Shown here one piece after another: positions 1-16,758 of a stretch of 64,000 bases of DNA (positions within the stretch are counted from its first letter, which is position 1; each line of letters opens with the position of its first letter). Origin of the DNA: Botryococcus braunii. Lineage: Eukaryota > Chlorophyta > Trebouxiophyceae. The position numbers were made by a program, and so were the translations under genes. Under the pieces are notes generated by a model. The model ran no database searches, was not told the origin of the DNA, and saw nothing but the letters and a program-made list of their open reading frames with translations. The DNA is taken from positions 105,001 to 169,000 of the forward strand of contig MVGU01001123.1 of the NCBI GenBank assembly GCA_002005505.1, written 5' to 3'.

Positions 1-1
1 G

Positions 2-1984
2 GTTGCAACAGGTGGAGGAGCGGGGACGGAGGCGTCCGAGCAGCCCAACAGCACTGCGCAGCAGGAGGCTCTGCAGAAAGCCTTATCCCGCCTCAAGCCT
101 GAGGCTGTGAAGAATGCTGCTCCTTTGTTTGAGGAGGCTTGGGATCATTTCAGAAAAACCATTGACCTGATCCCAGAGGAAGAACGGAAGCCTCTCAAGC
201 CTGTTCCAGTAAGTTCCATGCCCAGTTTTGTGTCCAGTCTGTGGGCCTGGAAGTTGGGAATTGCAGGTATGTGACTGAATCTTAACTGAAACCCATATGA
301 TATAATGCTGTACTGGGCTTGGTCAGTATGGAGCAAGAGGGGACCACCTATCTCCTCATATTTCCATTGGCTTCCGATGCCTGTCAAGGTGCAGAATAGC
401 CATGTGCGGTTACATACAGCATCACACGCATCCTGCTTATTCTGCTCCGCTGCCCTCCCCCTGTGTCGCAATACAAGTAGGCTCCAATAAAATGCTTCTC
501 CATTTCTTCACGCTTTTCTCGAGTGACCCCGGGGGGGGGGGAGAGGAAGGGGAAATAGAGCCGGGGGGGGGAGAGGGAGAGGGGGGCCACGGATTCTTTG
601 GAGAGACATGTTGTTCTGCTATCCACAACAATGCCAACTCCTCTAAATCTGCCAGTTTCATACATAAGGGATGGGGGAAGAGGGGGGGAACGTGAACAAA
701 TCCCTCCTAGTGTTCTGTGATCACAAGCACGAGCAGCAGAGATCAAAAATGATGGTAGGCTGTTCTTCAACGGTGAGAATCACTGATGGGCTCGGCAACA
801 GAGGGGAGGGCTCATGGAAGAAGGTAAAGGGGGCATCCGCATTTGTGCTAGTAACGAGTACTTGCGGAGCTCGCAGTACAGAAAACGAGCACAATTCGAA
901 TGTTCGTACGAGCAGCAACTCAGCGTGCTCGGAATCACGCGAGCACAATTGCGGATGCCCTCAAACTTTTGCAGAAGTGGTGGCACTCATATGCCGCGTG
1001 AGCCTCTCTTTTACTTTGCCAACATGATTGGGCCTCTTTTCTTGTCAGGTCTTGAATTCTTTTACTATAGGCAAAAGTGGGTCTGGAGGGTGGACTCCTT
1101 TGAAAGAAATCTGGTATGCCAGACACCGTTATGAGCATGGCGCAGGAGGGACAGACACAGCCACCCCCTGAGGACAACAACATGTGGGCGCACTGCATGG
1201 TCATGTGGGGCAACCTTCTGTATGAGTACAGCCAAGTGTTAGCTGCCGTCGAAGGCGGTTGGAAAAGTGCGCTGGACCAGGCAGTTTCCAATTTCCAGGC
1301 AGCAGGCTGCCCCGAGGAGGATATCCTGGCTGCCTTGCGCGCTCACACTCAGGCTGCCCACTTGGACCTTACCCCTTCATCTTCTTCAGCGGTACCTTCA
1401 TCCTGCATGACCTGCTTGTTCAATTACCAATTCCACTGGCCATGCAGAAGACAGGCAGTGGTGGAGGGATGAGGGATGACATGATGTCGCCGTTTCTGCA
1501 GCTTCCACCAGGGAGCAGAATCATTGACTAGTCTCCTTGCCACTCGCTCAGCCAATATCTCCCTTCCCATGCCGTGCAGGCTTGTGTGTGTGTGTGTGTG
1601 TGTGTGTGTGGGGGGGGGGGTGTATGGGTAGAGGGGGTGGAGCAGGGGGTAAATAGCGTGTATGTTTGTGGTTGTAAGGGTGTAATTCCAGCATATGTGG
1701 CTACGAGTGCGTGCACCTGTGCGTGCATGTGTGTGTGCGTGCGTGCGTGTGGCTACGCGCTCGCGCGCGCGTGTGTGTGTGTGTCTGTGTGTGTGTGTGT
1801 GTGCGCGTGCGGGTGCGCGAGTGCGAGTATGCGTGCGTGTGCCTGGCTGTGCTTGGTACGTACATGCAATGATGCTGTAGTTGACATGCTGAGACGCCAT
1901 GAGAATGCAGGAGCCTACTCTCCCCCCCCCCCCCCGGGGCAAACCCACCCCTGCGCGTCCGCACACGCACTCACGCACGCACAG

Positions 1985-2060
<76 letters not shown>

Positions 2061-2431
2061 GCGCGCGCGCACTTGCGGCGAGTGGGAGAGGAGGGGGGTG
2101 GGAGAGGGAGGAGAGAGAAAGGGAGGGGTGGAGGGGGGGTGAAGGGCAATACGCAGGGTGTTGGAGATGTCCTAAGAGGGTGACATTTATCAGGTTGGAA
2201 ATGAGGTTTTCTTGGGAGAGGAGGCATGGTTCAAAGGAAGCAGGCAGCAGTTGCGGGGCTAAGAGGACTGGTGACATTGGACAAAAACGGACGGGGGGCT
2301 TGCAGGAGAAGGTATCAGAAGTGCAGCCCGTGCCACATGTGGATGCTGAGGAGCCTTCTTCTGACTTGAAGGATGTGAAGGGTCTCCCATCTCTCTCTCC
2401 AAAGTCGAAAAAGAAAGCTGCAGCCTCTTGA
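2..2431 (+). CDS. TPR/PHOX-CLMP1-like protein, 3' exons only
   Basis: Three exons join in phase 0: 2-208 (donor GTAAGT), about 1146-1391 (ends GCG before GTACC) and 2306-2431 (acceptor TTGCAG, stop TGA). Exon 1 is alanine- and glutamate-rich and helical (EEAWDHFRKTIDLIPEEER). Exon 2 carries MWGNLLYEYSQV, then a W, then AAGCPEEDILAALRAH. From memory the pattern GN-YE-S-V ... W ... AG---DI---L--H resembles the C-terminal TPR part of plant PHOX/CLMP1 proteins (TPR plus PB1, linked to chaperones and organelle positioning). The last exon is acidic and ends in a lysine-rich tail SKKKAAAS. The exon 2 acceptor is the weakest call: the better pyrimidine tract at 1061-1070 leads into an in-frame stop. 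The 5' part lies outside the window, so the family name is tentative. Confidence 0.5.
1583..1620. repeat. (TG)n followed by G-run
   Basis: Uninterrupted TG dinucleotides followed by about 10 G, inside the second intron of the TPR-like gene. From about 1690 to 1850 the intron is also rich in imperfect TG/CG dinucleotides. Confidence 0.95.
1986..2070. repeat. (CA)n then (GC)n microsatellite
   Basis: About 36 CA units followed by six GC units, in the same intron. With the TG tract at 1583 it forms complementary alternating purine-pyrimidine arms some 370 bp apart in one intron. Confidence 0.95.
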
Positions 2432-7833
<5,402 letters not shown>

Positions 7834-8069
7834 AGGCCTGTAATATCCTTACGTACCCTACTTTGGGCCGTGGCTTGCTTTTCTGCTGGACCGCTACCAT
7901 CTTTACCAAGTTTGTCCGTGGGACATAGCGGTCGAAGGAACCTTTCCAATCAGTTGCCTCACCTTCTTCGTCGACTGCCCTTATCAGACATTGGTGTAGA
8001 GCAACTCGGCTCGAGTCTCACTCGATCATCAGTTTGTCACACCGGTGCTGATGTCAAACCGTTGTACTA

Positions 8070-8624
8070 CAACATAGGGTACAATCTGATCTAGATTACG
8101 CGTGTGTCAGGCTGAACTCTTAAGGCTGCCCCACCGGTGTGGATGCCAACTGGATGTGAAAAATGCTGGGCAATTCTAGATGCTAGTGTCCAATAGTTGT
8201 GTATGATACTCAGCAGACAGTCGTACGGACTGCAGCTAGAGTAACTTTATCCCCTGACGACCTGTCTGCTCTTTACATGTGCGGTGCGGCAGTGCGTGCT
8301 GTATCATTGTTGTTATTGTGAGAGTGAACAAGGTTAGTGTACCCTGTAGTCACGTACAGACAAGGGACAGTGACTTCAGGGAGTATAGGCATGTACTTAA
8401 ACGTAGCCGTCTAGAGCCTCATCTAGTTTTTGCTTGATCAGTGCTTGAGTGCAAGACAATGTAACGCAACTGGTTGTGAAAGATGCTGGGCATTTCCAGA
8501 TGCTAGTCGTGTATGTTGTGTATGATACTCAGCAGACAGTCGTACGGACTACAGCTGGATTAACTTAGTCCCCTGACAACTTGTCTGCTCTTTAAATGTG
8601 ATGCTGAATGCCCATAACCTAACA
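8070..8624 (+). repeat. 5'-truncated copia LTR of element G
   Basis: It matches the B LTR from its internal GGTACAAT block onward and keeps both copies of the internal duplication (around 8140-8275 and 8470-8600). It ends CCCATAACCTAACA directly before a primer-binding site. The splice-donor-like CAG/GTACGG found after copy 1 in B is decayed here. Confidence 0.75.
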
Positions 8625-8638
8625 GGTTATGAGCCCAC
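8625..8638 (+). promoter_or_regulatory. Primer-binding site, half tRNA-iMet type
   Basis: GGTTATGAGCCCAC follows the LTR without a spacer. It is complementary to the anticodon arm of plant initiator-Met tRNA with one mismatch. The upstream GCCCATAACC (8610-8619) can pair with it. Confidence 0.7.
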
Positions 8639-8994
8639 TCCTTCCAGCTGAGCCGAGTACAAGCAGGAGTGAAGGTCGTCTACGGATGTGTCAGAAGTAA
8701 GCGTTAACAAAAGAGCACGAGTACGGCGCAGCGGAACTCGAGTGCACCAGGACCATCATCTTGCTCACCGTTTACCTTTCTGGGAACTTTATAGTTAATT
8801 CTTTAGCTGTGCTTGATCATTCATAGAAGCACTGAGTGAGTCGGGTCGGGCTCCGGCGCAAATTTCAGAGGAGAACTTAGCTGTGGAAACTGTGCAAGAT
8901 TGACTGGTAAATTTCAATGACATGGAGGGAATTCTAGTGTATTGGTGCATTCCAGAAGTCTATGAGTAAGCTTGGCTGGTGAAGTGACATCATT

Positions 8995-9905
8995 ATGACC
9001 AAAAAGGGCAAAGAAAAGGAAAGTACCGGTGAAACAACTATGTCTCAACCTGGAGACATCAGTGGGGCCACTCCAGGGCAGTCTGTGACCGGGACACAAT
9101 CAGTCGCTGCAGGACCAAAGGTGGAGATTGTCTCCCTCCTGCGCTGAAGCTCAATCCCTTGGAGGTTAGGGCATGACGCCATTGGAGATGATTCAAAAAA
9201 TCCTGCGCATTACTGCCAGACGCGGGTACAAGGACCTACCTGCAGATGGAACACCTCAGGCCATGGCAGCTGCAGCAGTGGCTGGTCCCTCTGGGGGGTA
9301 GCTGGAGCGTCATCAAGCGCTGGAGCTGCACCAGGAGTGGGAGCAGCACCGGGAGTTGGAGCAGCGCCACCAGCATTTGAACAGCCTCCCGCTGGTCCCT
9401 CTGCTGCTACTTATGGTGGCAGGGGGCGCTGCTCAGGCAGAGAAAGAAGGCCCAAAGAGTTTCTGCTTTTGCCCATTTCTGCAAGGACCACTCAAGCAGC
9501 TGCAGGCTCTGCATTGAAACATGCAAGCTGCATACTGGGGCCAGGGAGGCCCACAGCCGCCTTCTCAAGCCTGGTGGGACCATGGATATGGCCGGGGTGG
9601 CCCGCCTTCATCCGCTTCCAGCCATGGGTCACAGTCAACATATAACTACCCAACACACTTTCCCAGGGTGGCATTTATCGCCTCCACCCCCACCTTCTGG
9701 TGAGGCGATGTTCATCTCTCTCAATGTGCTTGCTCCAGCCTCGCATGTAGCTAGCAGCACATCCTGGTTAATAGATAGTGGTGCCTCTGTGCATGTAGTC
9801 AACGATCTCTCATTGCTCCACAACCCAGTTATGCATGGTCAGCCTCGTCCCCTTCACTTGGCAACCTCAGACGCCAAGGGAGGAATCATTGCATCTGGGT
9901 GTGTG
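8995..9905 (+). pseudogene. copia gag-protease remnant (element G)
   Basis: It starts ATG-ACC with MTKKGKEKEST, parallel to the B gag start MTKRGKEKES. After about 135 bp the reading jumps: a large middle part of gag present in B is deleted near 9130, and the sequence resumes in the gag C-terminal Gly/Ala/Pro region. It continues into the aspartic protease with SWLIDSGASVHVVND near 9760-9800. It stops at 9905 where another element begins. Several frameshifts are present, so it is not functional. Unlike copia B, its protease motif keeps the usual D-S-G. Confidence 0.75.
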
Positions 9906-10200
9906 TAGCGCTGGAAGCGCTAAGGAAAGGAAGAGATAGGGAGACATCGGAATAGGACTTGGGAATAAGGCCAGATGCCAGTTACACCAGTTGGCTATGC
10001 CAACGATAGATGATTGATATCCATCTGTATATGTATATCTTCCCTCTCTAGCCTTGGCCCTGGTTCCCATGCCCTACATGGAGGTACAAGACCTCGGGGA
10101 CTGTACGGTACGCCAGATGGGTAAGGTCCCGACATCACATGTGACGCGGGACTGACTTAGCTAATGCTGGCTTAGTAGTACCTGGAAGGAGACCGTTACA
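9904..10200 (-). repeat. LTR of an unidentified retrotransposon
   Basis: The 297-bp block starts TGTAGCG and ends CCGTTACA, so it has TG...CA ends. It is followed by TCTCCCCCCTCTTAAAA, which on the minus strand is a polypurine tract next to an LTR. This fits the 3' LTR of a minus-strand element that inserted into copia G. The partner LTR was not found in the window. Confidence 0.45.
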
Positions 10201-12330
10201 TCTCCCCCCTCTTAAAACAAGCCCCCCTTTCTTTGAGTGTTGTATTAGGCAATTGGGAAACCAAGTAACCGGTAGGCTGAGAGTCTCATTATTTTGAGGT
10301 CTGCTGAGTGGTACGGGGTCCCAACCCGTAGATTTCCACACCCTATACGTCCAGCCACCAGACGCTGCCCCCAACTTGGTGCACAGCCACTCCCACATGT
10401 GGGTTGATGGTGGGGGAAATCTATGACATAAAGGCCAACAGCAGGAAAAGCATGTCAACAATTCGATCATATATGATAGATATCTTCTATCAGAAGCGAA
10501 AACAAATCTTAATATATACATCAAGAAGCAATGGCTACACTCCTCATGAAGGAGCAAAGATTAGTGGGCTACTTTCCTCACGTCCCATACCATGGAGGAA
10601 AGGATCAGAAGTGAAGGGCCACCTTCCTCCACGTCCCATACCGTGGAGAGAAGGAGCAAGTTTGTGGGTCGGAGGTCATGACAATTGCAGGATATCCCGA
10701 AATGTTCCCAGACTGCAGACCAGTGATCAGTTGGTCGTCCAAGAATATTTCGCTGCAAGTCGAACCCCGACGTCGTAATGGTCTTTGACCCAGTTACGAC
10801 AGCACTTGCCCCGGGCGCCACGTAGGCAGTGGGCGTGCAAGGGCAGCTGGCCAGGCTGCCGCTTAAATCGCGTCATCGACGGAACTTTCTTAGAAGTCAA
10901 GGCGTCCCCTGAACTTCCCCAAAACGATGTCATGTGAGAAACCAAAGGACCTCCCCATAAAAGTCCGATGGCATCACGTGACGACCCATGTGAACCCCCC
11001 ATAAGGGCCCCATGGGTAAAAGAGAAAATCAGCACAAGTTTATGCTAAGTCCCCCAGTTCACCCAGGGGAGACCTGTGCCAGCCCACCCCTTGCACCGCC
11101 AGCCCCCCTTCCCTGACATGTCAGAGACTGTGGGTAGACTTGTAGACGGAGAGGGGACTGTCACAAGTCCCACCAGGTTGCTTGTAGGTTTCCAAGTATT
11201 CCATTTGGGTTCATGACGTCGATGCGTCACGGGTCGACCTTCCGTTTGAAGGTAAATTGCCCTTGAATGCCTTGACAATTATCCCAAAATAACCCTCAGC
11301 GCAAGTAATTTGCATATGGTTTACGGCACAGAGGAACTGAGGTACAATATTGCCCTCTTGAGGTACCATTGAAATGGTATTCCAAAATTGCAACTGCTTT
11401 GTGATCATTGTGGCAAATAGCCGGTATTTGCTTTGCAACTATCTATCTCGCCCAAAGCTCTGCAAAGTAAAACATGCAAATGCTTTTGCAAGTACAGAAA
11501 TTGCCAAAGCGTTGCTAAGCTTTGCCTCTATCAAGTTGCAACAAGCAGTGTCCTAAATTAGGGGAGAAGCAATTGCAACAAAGACTGGCATAAAGATGCC
11601 TTGGGGTGATGTCCCCAATCAGATTCCTCATGAATTATTGTGCCCGTTTCATGCATTTATGCAAATACAAGCTAGTAAATCGAGGGAGTGGGAAGATTAA
11701 AGGTTCCATAGGCATGTAGAGCATGAGTCCCTATCAAAAATTAGCATTTTGGAACTCTAGGGCTTATCTGGGGTTGGCTGTAGCCGGTTAGTTAGTGGCA
11801 GCCATAACATAGCCCTGTCATGAACTAAAGTTACATTTGATCTTGTTTTTGCAAACAAGAAGTAGATCGTACGGCACTTGTACTGCACCTATTTGCAAGT
11901 ACAACTATGGTACCATATAATGTCTGCTTTGTAGTACACTGAGTCCTGACTTGTGATATGTCACCTCACTTAAGACAAATAAGCCAATCATACCACTAGA
12001 CCATGTTGGACTCCTGAGCTGAATTGTTCAATCCTTGCTTAACCGCAATCAATATGTAGTAGGCAGGTTCTGGCTAAACATGTCTTGACCACCAGCTCCA
12101 AAACAAATAGCAAATGCTACTGGGATATCTAATCCCAATTGAATTGTCAGTAATGCGTGAAGGTTAAAAACCAGCAGATTTTGATGCATAGCAATAACTT
12201 GTGCTGCTGCCTGGTTCTGGCAGCACAACTTGCTCCATTTACTTCTCAAAAGTGCAGTCTCTCTTCCCTCACAGCAAGGCATATGTGCTTCTGCACAAAA
12301 CAAAGGACTTCTGAATCACACACAAGTCTC
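10201..12330. other. No recognisable gene; one short tandem duplication
   Basis: If the LTR at 9904 is real, this could be the 3' noncoding part of its minus-strand element. A 50-bp unit with CACGTCCCATACC is duplicated in tandem at 10566-10615 and 10616-10664, with few differences. The rest shows no domain, and its ORFs are short. Confidence 0.4.
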
Positions 12331-13191
12331 TCAAACAGCTGTGGTAGCTGTATCATCAACTTCACTCAGCATGGCTGCCTCAGGCTCACAAACAACATCT
12401 TCCATAACTTCTGCCATCTTCCTGGCCTTGGCCGTCTTGCGAGCCGCACGAGTTCTTCCTCTGCTCTTCCTTTTCTTTTTCTTGGTGGTAGCATCTTCCA
12501 TCTGCCCTTCTCCCTCACTATCTGTTTGGGCGTCAAGCAGATCTTGCCCCTGGACCATCCCCTTTTCTTCACAAGTAGTTCTTCTCACAGCAGTATTCTC
12601 ACAACATTCAGCTCTCGCTGCCGCCAGCATAAATCCATAATTATAAGTGTTAGAGTCAAAGTTATAGTTAAATCCCAGTATTATCAACACGAAGGATACT
12701 TTTGCGGCAGGCGAGCTTATCTATGCCCGCGAGACTGCTGCCCCACGTGATTGCCATACCATGCAGTCACGTGGATTATCAGTACATTACATGTCTTAAC
12801 TAAGGCTATGACATATATGTCATGAACTAAAGGGGTGGCCCACCTCCAGGTCACCTATGCCAGATGTCTCAAGTGAGACATTGACATTTTGATAGATATG
12901 GTCAAATGTCTTCATGAGTATCCTCATATACTTCTGCACGTCCTTCACATGCGTCCTGGCCGTTTGGTAGCGGCCTGGCTGTTGCAGGAAATCTTGTACA
13001 ATCACCCGATTGCTGTGGCCATTCAACTGAGCCAGCAAAGTAGCAACGTACTGAGCTTTCTCTGCTATCTGACACTGTCTTAAGGTGATGTCAAGAGTTC
13101 TTTTCTCTTCTGGAACCACTACAGGAGGTGCTTCTACCGCAGCCGGGACGACTTTGGACGGCACATCCGTCGTCGGTTCGGTTACGTCCAT
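12331..13191 (-). CDS. Hypothetical two-exon protein, lysine-rich C-terminal half
   Basis: Exon 1 (13191-12855) starts MDVTEPTTDVPSKVVPA and contains helical stretches such as LRQCQIAEKAQYVATLLAQL. It can end at ATAG/GTGACC. Exon 2 (12617-12331) begins after CGGCAG and carries a basic stretch TKKKKRKSRGRTRAARKTAK that looks like a nuclear localisation or nucleic-acid-binding region, flanked by acidic residues. The two parts join in phase across a 237-bp intron and give about 207 residues. I do not recognise the family. It could be an accessory ORF of the minus-strand retroelement suggested by the LTR at 9904, or a host gene. Confidence 0.35.
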
Positions 13192-13322
13192 ACGTAACCG
13201 ATGCAGCTAATCGTAATGATAAAACAAACGAAACAAATGAATGAATGACCAATCTCTCACTCTCTCAATCCCAGCCCCCATCCCAGATCACGACCTAGAT
13301 CCTGTCGAATCTTCTGGAATAC
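13192..13322. other. Spacer upstream of the minus-strand gene
   Basis: AT-rich, with AAACAAATGAATGAATGACC near 13230. No motif that I can defend as a promoter. Confidence 0.3.
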
Positions 13323-13578
13323 TGGCGCAAGTGCCAAAAAGGACGAAAGATGAAAGAATGGCGCAAGTGCCAAAAAATATATTTAAGATAAAGACTTAGC
13401 GCAAGTGCCAACAATAATCTCAAATACATCTGTGGCGCAAATGCCAAAAGAAAGACAAAAAGCCAAGGGGGAAGCCCCTTGAAGGAAAATAAGGTACAAA
13501 TAAGGTACAGGTCTGTCTTCAAGCCAAGGGGGAAGCCCCAGAGTGCTGCAGCAACCTGAAAAGCATGGGGGAAGCCCC
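13323..13578. repeat. Array of short palindromes, two families
   Basis: TGGCGCAAGTGCCA occurs at 13323-13336 and 13359-13372, with variants at 13397-13410 and 13432-13445. It is followed by three copies of GGGGGAAGCCCC, within 13461-13480, 13522-13539 and 13563-13578. Both motifs fold into small hairpins. Spacing is 36-60 bp, and the intervening sequence is not repeated. Confidence 0.8.
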
Positions 13579-13684
13579 AAAAACATGACCTGTGGGTATT
13601 GCAAACCTGTAGCTGTCTGCCATCCCAAGATCCAGCTGCATAAAACAAAATTGGAGTCCAGGTACCTGCACTGAGAGAGTACTA

Positions 13685-14155
13685 CTACTGCCCCCACATG
13701 TCAGTGTTCCAGCTCCACCAAATGCCCCAACTCCACCTGGTCAAATATTTCATACTGCACGATGGCTGCTTGGTGATTGTTTTCAGGAAAATACTCAGGG
13801 GAAAATGTAAATTTGTAATCCCTGGAAGTATGCACTCTCCCCCCCCCCAATCACGAAGCGGTTCGTGGTATTTGACAAGGTGTGAGGTATGTCTTTTGAA
13901 ATATTTCCTTTCTATGAAACGTGTTTGGCCAGTTTCAAGGACTGCTATTGGTTTGGTGTCATTGATGCTAACTATTTTGAAGGGACCTTTGAGCCCAGTT
14001 TGTAGTGGACCAGCAATGTTTGTGACTTCCAAAACCAAGTCCCCAACCTCCAAATCAGTGCACTTTCTTTTGCCACGCAGTTTATGGGCTTGACCCACAA
14101 TGTTTTTGTGCATTGCATTGTCTGGTGGGCCAATAACGTAAGTATGGTGGGCCAA
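13685..14155 (-). pseudogene. Possible retroelement integrase C-terminal remnant
   Basis: The minus-strand frame reads KLRGKRKCTDLEVGDLVLEV, then GLKGPFKIVSI, then RYFKRH-like residues and HLVKYHEPL. A basic helix, V-G-D-L-V-L, G-P-F-K-I and a final H-x-x-x-L-V-x-Y is the order of the SH3-like C-terminal domain of Ty3-type integrases. The upstream catalytic core is not present: the sequence runs into the triplicated unit at 14140. Similarity is weak and from memory. Confidence 0.35.
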
Positions 14156-15053
14156 TAACGTCGGGTGTGGCGCATGACGTGAGTCGAGGGGAGGTTTTGC
14201 GAACTCGTGACTTGCCTTTTGACATGCGGCTACTATACTGGCTACACTGGCGTCAAATACTTTCAGATTGGAGCGGGTTTAAATCAAATTCCATTCTGGG
14301 GCCTTATGTCAACCATTTTAAAGATAAATTGTAGCTTTTCTGTTGTGGCGCTAGCACTTTGTAGTCATTAAGCCTTATCATCCTACGCCCGCTAGTACTT
14401 ATGATAGGCTTCACAAGAGACATCCCTCCTCCTTTGCTTATAACCAGATGTCAAGGGCCTGAAGATTGCTGCTGTCCGGCCTAGATGCCTCCAAATGTTG
14501 CGCGCCAGGACTGAACCACCAATGCATGCCCACGTGCGTCTGTAGTTTCTTGGCTGGCATTGTGCCACGGGTGAGACTTGAAATGCTTTCCTTCTGTGTT
14601 TGCAGCACATACACAAGCTCTCTGAAAAGGAACGTTTGGTTATGAGACACCTGGGCAGTGCCTCAAGGAATGGGATAGAGATTCGACAACCGATGGCTAG
14701 TTGCCACAACTGCCGTCCTCACCTTTGTGAAACATGTGCAACACTTGCCGCACCAACGCATGCTATGTGATTTGATGTGATAGAAAGTTTCAACATTACC
14801 CAATGCTCCTAGAATTGTAGCCCCTTCGGCTCTCTGCCACCGGATCTGCCAGGCGCTGAACGGGTTGTTGCGAGCCGAGAAGCATTGCGCGTCTGGCCGT
14901 ACCCGCTTGTCCACCACATGAGGGTGCCATCAGGCACGTGCAGCCTACTACACTAACACGTGCTAAGGTCACAACACCTCATGCTGTCACGCCTCGTCAG
15001 CCCATGTTGCACCCCCATACCCCAGGTGGCATTAACGACCCTTGAGCACTTCA
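14140..15053 (+). repeat. 0.93-kb unit, copy 1
   Basis: Starts AAGTATGGTGGGCCAATAACG and ends GAGCACTTCA. It contains the stretch 14606-14770 after TGTGTTTGCAG, which reads as 54 residues with MASCHNCRPHLCETCATLA and then a stop. It lacks three bases (GAG) near 14570 relative to copies 2 and 3. Family unknown. Confidence 0.85.
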
Positions 15054-15825
15054 CCCCCCCCCCCCCAAATAAGTTATTGCCACCCTGACCGTCAATTGGC
15101 GTAATTCGTGTGGCATTTCGCAAGGAAATTAATATCGGCTCTGAAACTCCAGCACGTGATAGTACATCAGTACACGTGACTGCCATGCCAGCATAAACTC
15201 TTCCCGGTCCGCCCTTAAAGACGGTGCCACGTCGCCTTAGAGAACCCTCTGCAGTACAAACCTCGCGGAAGCAAACAGGGCCTTCGAAACAAGACGCCGC
15301 AGCGTCTTGAGCATGCAAGCTTCTTCCGATTAAACTTGAGTTTAAGTGTTGTTACTATTAAAGATTGTTGTCACGAAATTTGGCGTTATTCGGTGCTGTG
15401 GGGGCTCCGTTGTAGCGGACATAACGAGATCGAGGTTATGGAGCCATGCTCTCGGCAGTTTTTGAGAACAAAAGGGCTTTGTTCCTTCTCTCTAGGGCCC
15501 AGCTGACCAAAAGAGGAGAGTTTTGGGTGGACTCGTGGGGGACTTGAGGTCTTCATGTGGCCCCAATCGGAAGCCGGGATTCGGTGTTGGCTAGGAAAAA
15601 AGAGGCAAGAGATGGGATGGGTCCTGCCGTTTATGCCGGATTTTCTGGTTTTTGTCAAAAATGATATTTTGATGCTACTACTGCTATAAGAATGAACCGA
15701 ACTCTGTTTTTACGGACATAAGTTGCAAGCACGAAAGGGACCATTTAATGCCTTCAGTGGCAGGAAAAGGCGAATCCCTGACAAGCAGTGCCCAAACTAC
15801 GGGTGGGAATACCTTATTTGGGGGG
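15054..15825. mobile_element. TIR-bounded insertion between unit copies
   Basis: The left end CCCCCCAAATAAGTTATTGCC and the right end, read on the minus strand, CCCCCCAAATAAGGTATTCC are inverted copies. The block interrupts the junction between copies 1 and 2, which is continuous between copies 2 and 3. No transposase motif is visible in about 770 bp, so it is probably non-autonomous. A target duplication could not be defined: the flanks are ACTTCA and TTGAAG. Confidence 0.55.
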
Positions 15826-15828
15826 TTG

Positions 15829-16758
15829 AAGTATGGTGGGCCAATAACGGCGGGTGTGGCGCATGACGTAAGTCGAGGGGAGGTTTTGCGAACTCGTGAC
15901 TTGCCTTTTGACATGCGGCTACTATACTGGCTACACTGGCGTCAAATACTTTCAGATTGGAGCGGGTTTAAATCAAATTCCATTCTGGGGCCTTATGTCA
16001 ACCATTTTAAAGATAAATTGTAGCTTTTCTGTTGTGGCGCTAGCACTTTGTAGTCATTAAGCCTTATCATCCTACTCCCGCTAGTACTTATGAAAGGCTT
16101 CACAAGAGACATCCCTCCTCCTTTGCTTATAACCAGATGTCAAGGGCCTGAAGATTGCTGCTGTCCGGCCTAGATGCCTCCAAATGTTGCGCGCCAGGAC
16201 TGAACCACCAATGCATGCCCACGTGCGTCTGTAGTTTCTTGGCTGGCATTGTGCCACGGGTGAGGAGACTTGAAATGCTTTCCTTCTGTGTTTGCAGCAC
16301 ATACACAAGCTCTCTGAAAAGGAACGTTTGGTTATGAGACACCTGGGCAGTGCCTCAAGGAATGGGATAGAGATTCGACAACCGATGGCTAGTTGCCACA
16401 ACTGCCGTCCTCACCTTTGTGAAACATGTGCAACACTTGCCGCACCAACGCATGCTATGTGATTTGATGTGATAGAAAGTTTCAACATTACCCAATGCTC
16501 CTAGAATTGTAGCCCCTTCGGCTCTCTGCCACCGGATCTGCCAGGCGCTGAACGGGTTGTTGCGAGCCGAGAAGCATAGCGCGTCTGGCTGTACGTGCCG
16601 CCAGGCCCGCTTGTCCACCACATGAGGGTGCCATCAGGCACGTGCAGCCTACTACACTAACACGTGCTAAGGTCACAACACCTCATGCTGTCACGCCTCG
16701 TTAGCCCATGTTGCACCCCCATACCCAAGGTGGCATTAACGACCCTTGAGCACTTCAG
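15829..16758 (+). repeat. 0.93-kb unit, copy 2
   Basis: Full-length copy, nearly identical to copy 1, directly abutting copy 3. The Cys-containing reading frame is at 16298-16462. Confidence 0.9.

Larger units (their letters stand above)
8070..9903 (+). mobile_element. Truncated copia element G (B family)
   Basis: A plus-strand relative of copia B. It has a 5'-truncated LTR, a PBS immediately after the LTR, a leader of about 370 bp, and a gag-protease remnant with an internal deletion. At 9904 it is cut by another LTR that begins TGTAGCG. Nothing of its integrase or RT remains in the window. Confidence 0.8.

Noticed and set aside
13323..13578. CRISPR array
   Set aside because: Motifs are short palindromes with irregular spacing and two sequence types in a eukaryotic context. 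No cas genes.
14606..14770. Cys-containing frame in the triplicated unit as the last exon of a gene with an intron of about 40 bp
   Set aside because: The only nearby donor (GTGAG near 14568) would give an intron shorter than plant introns usually are, and no upstream exon could be supported.
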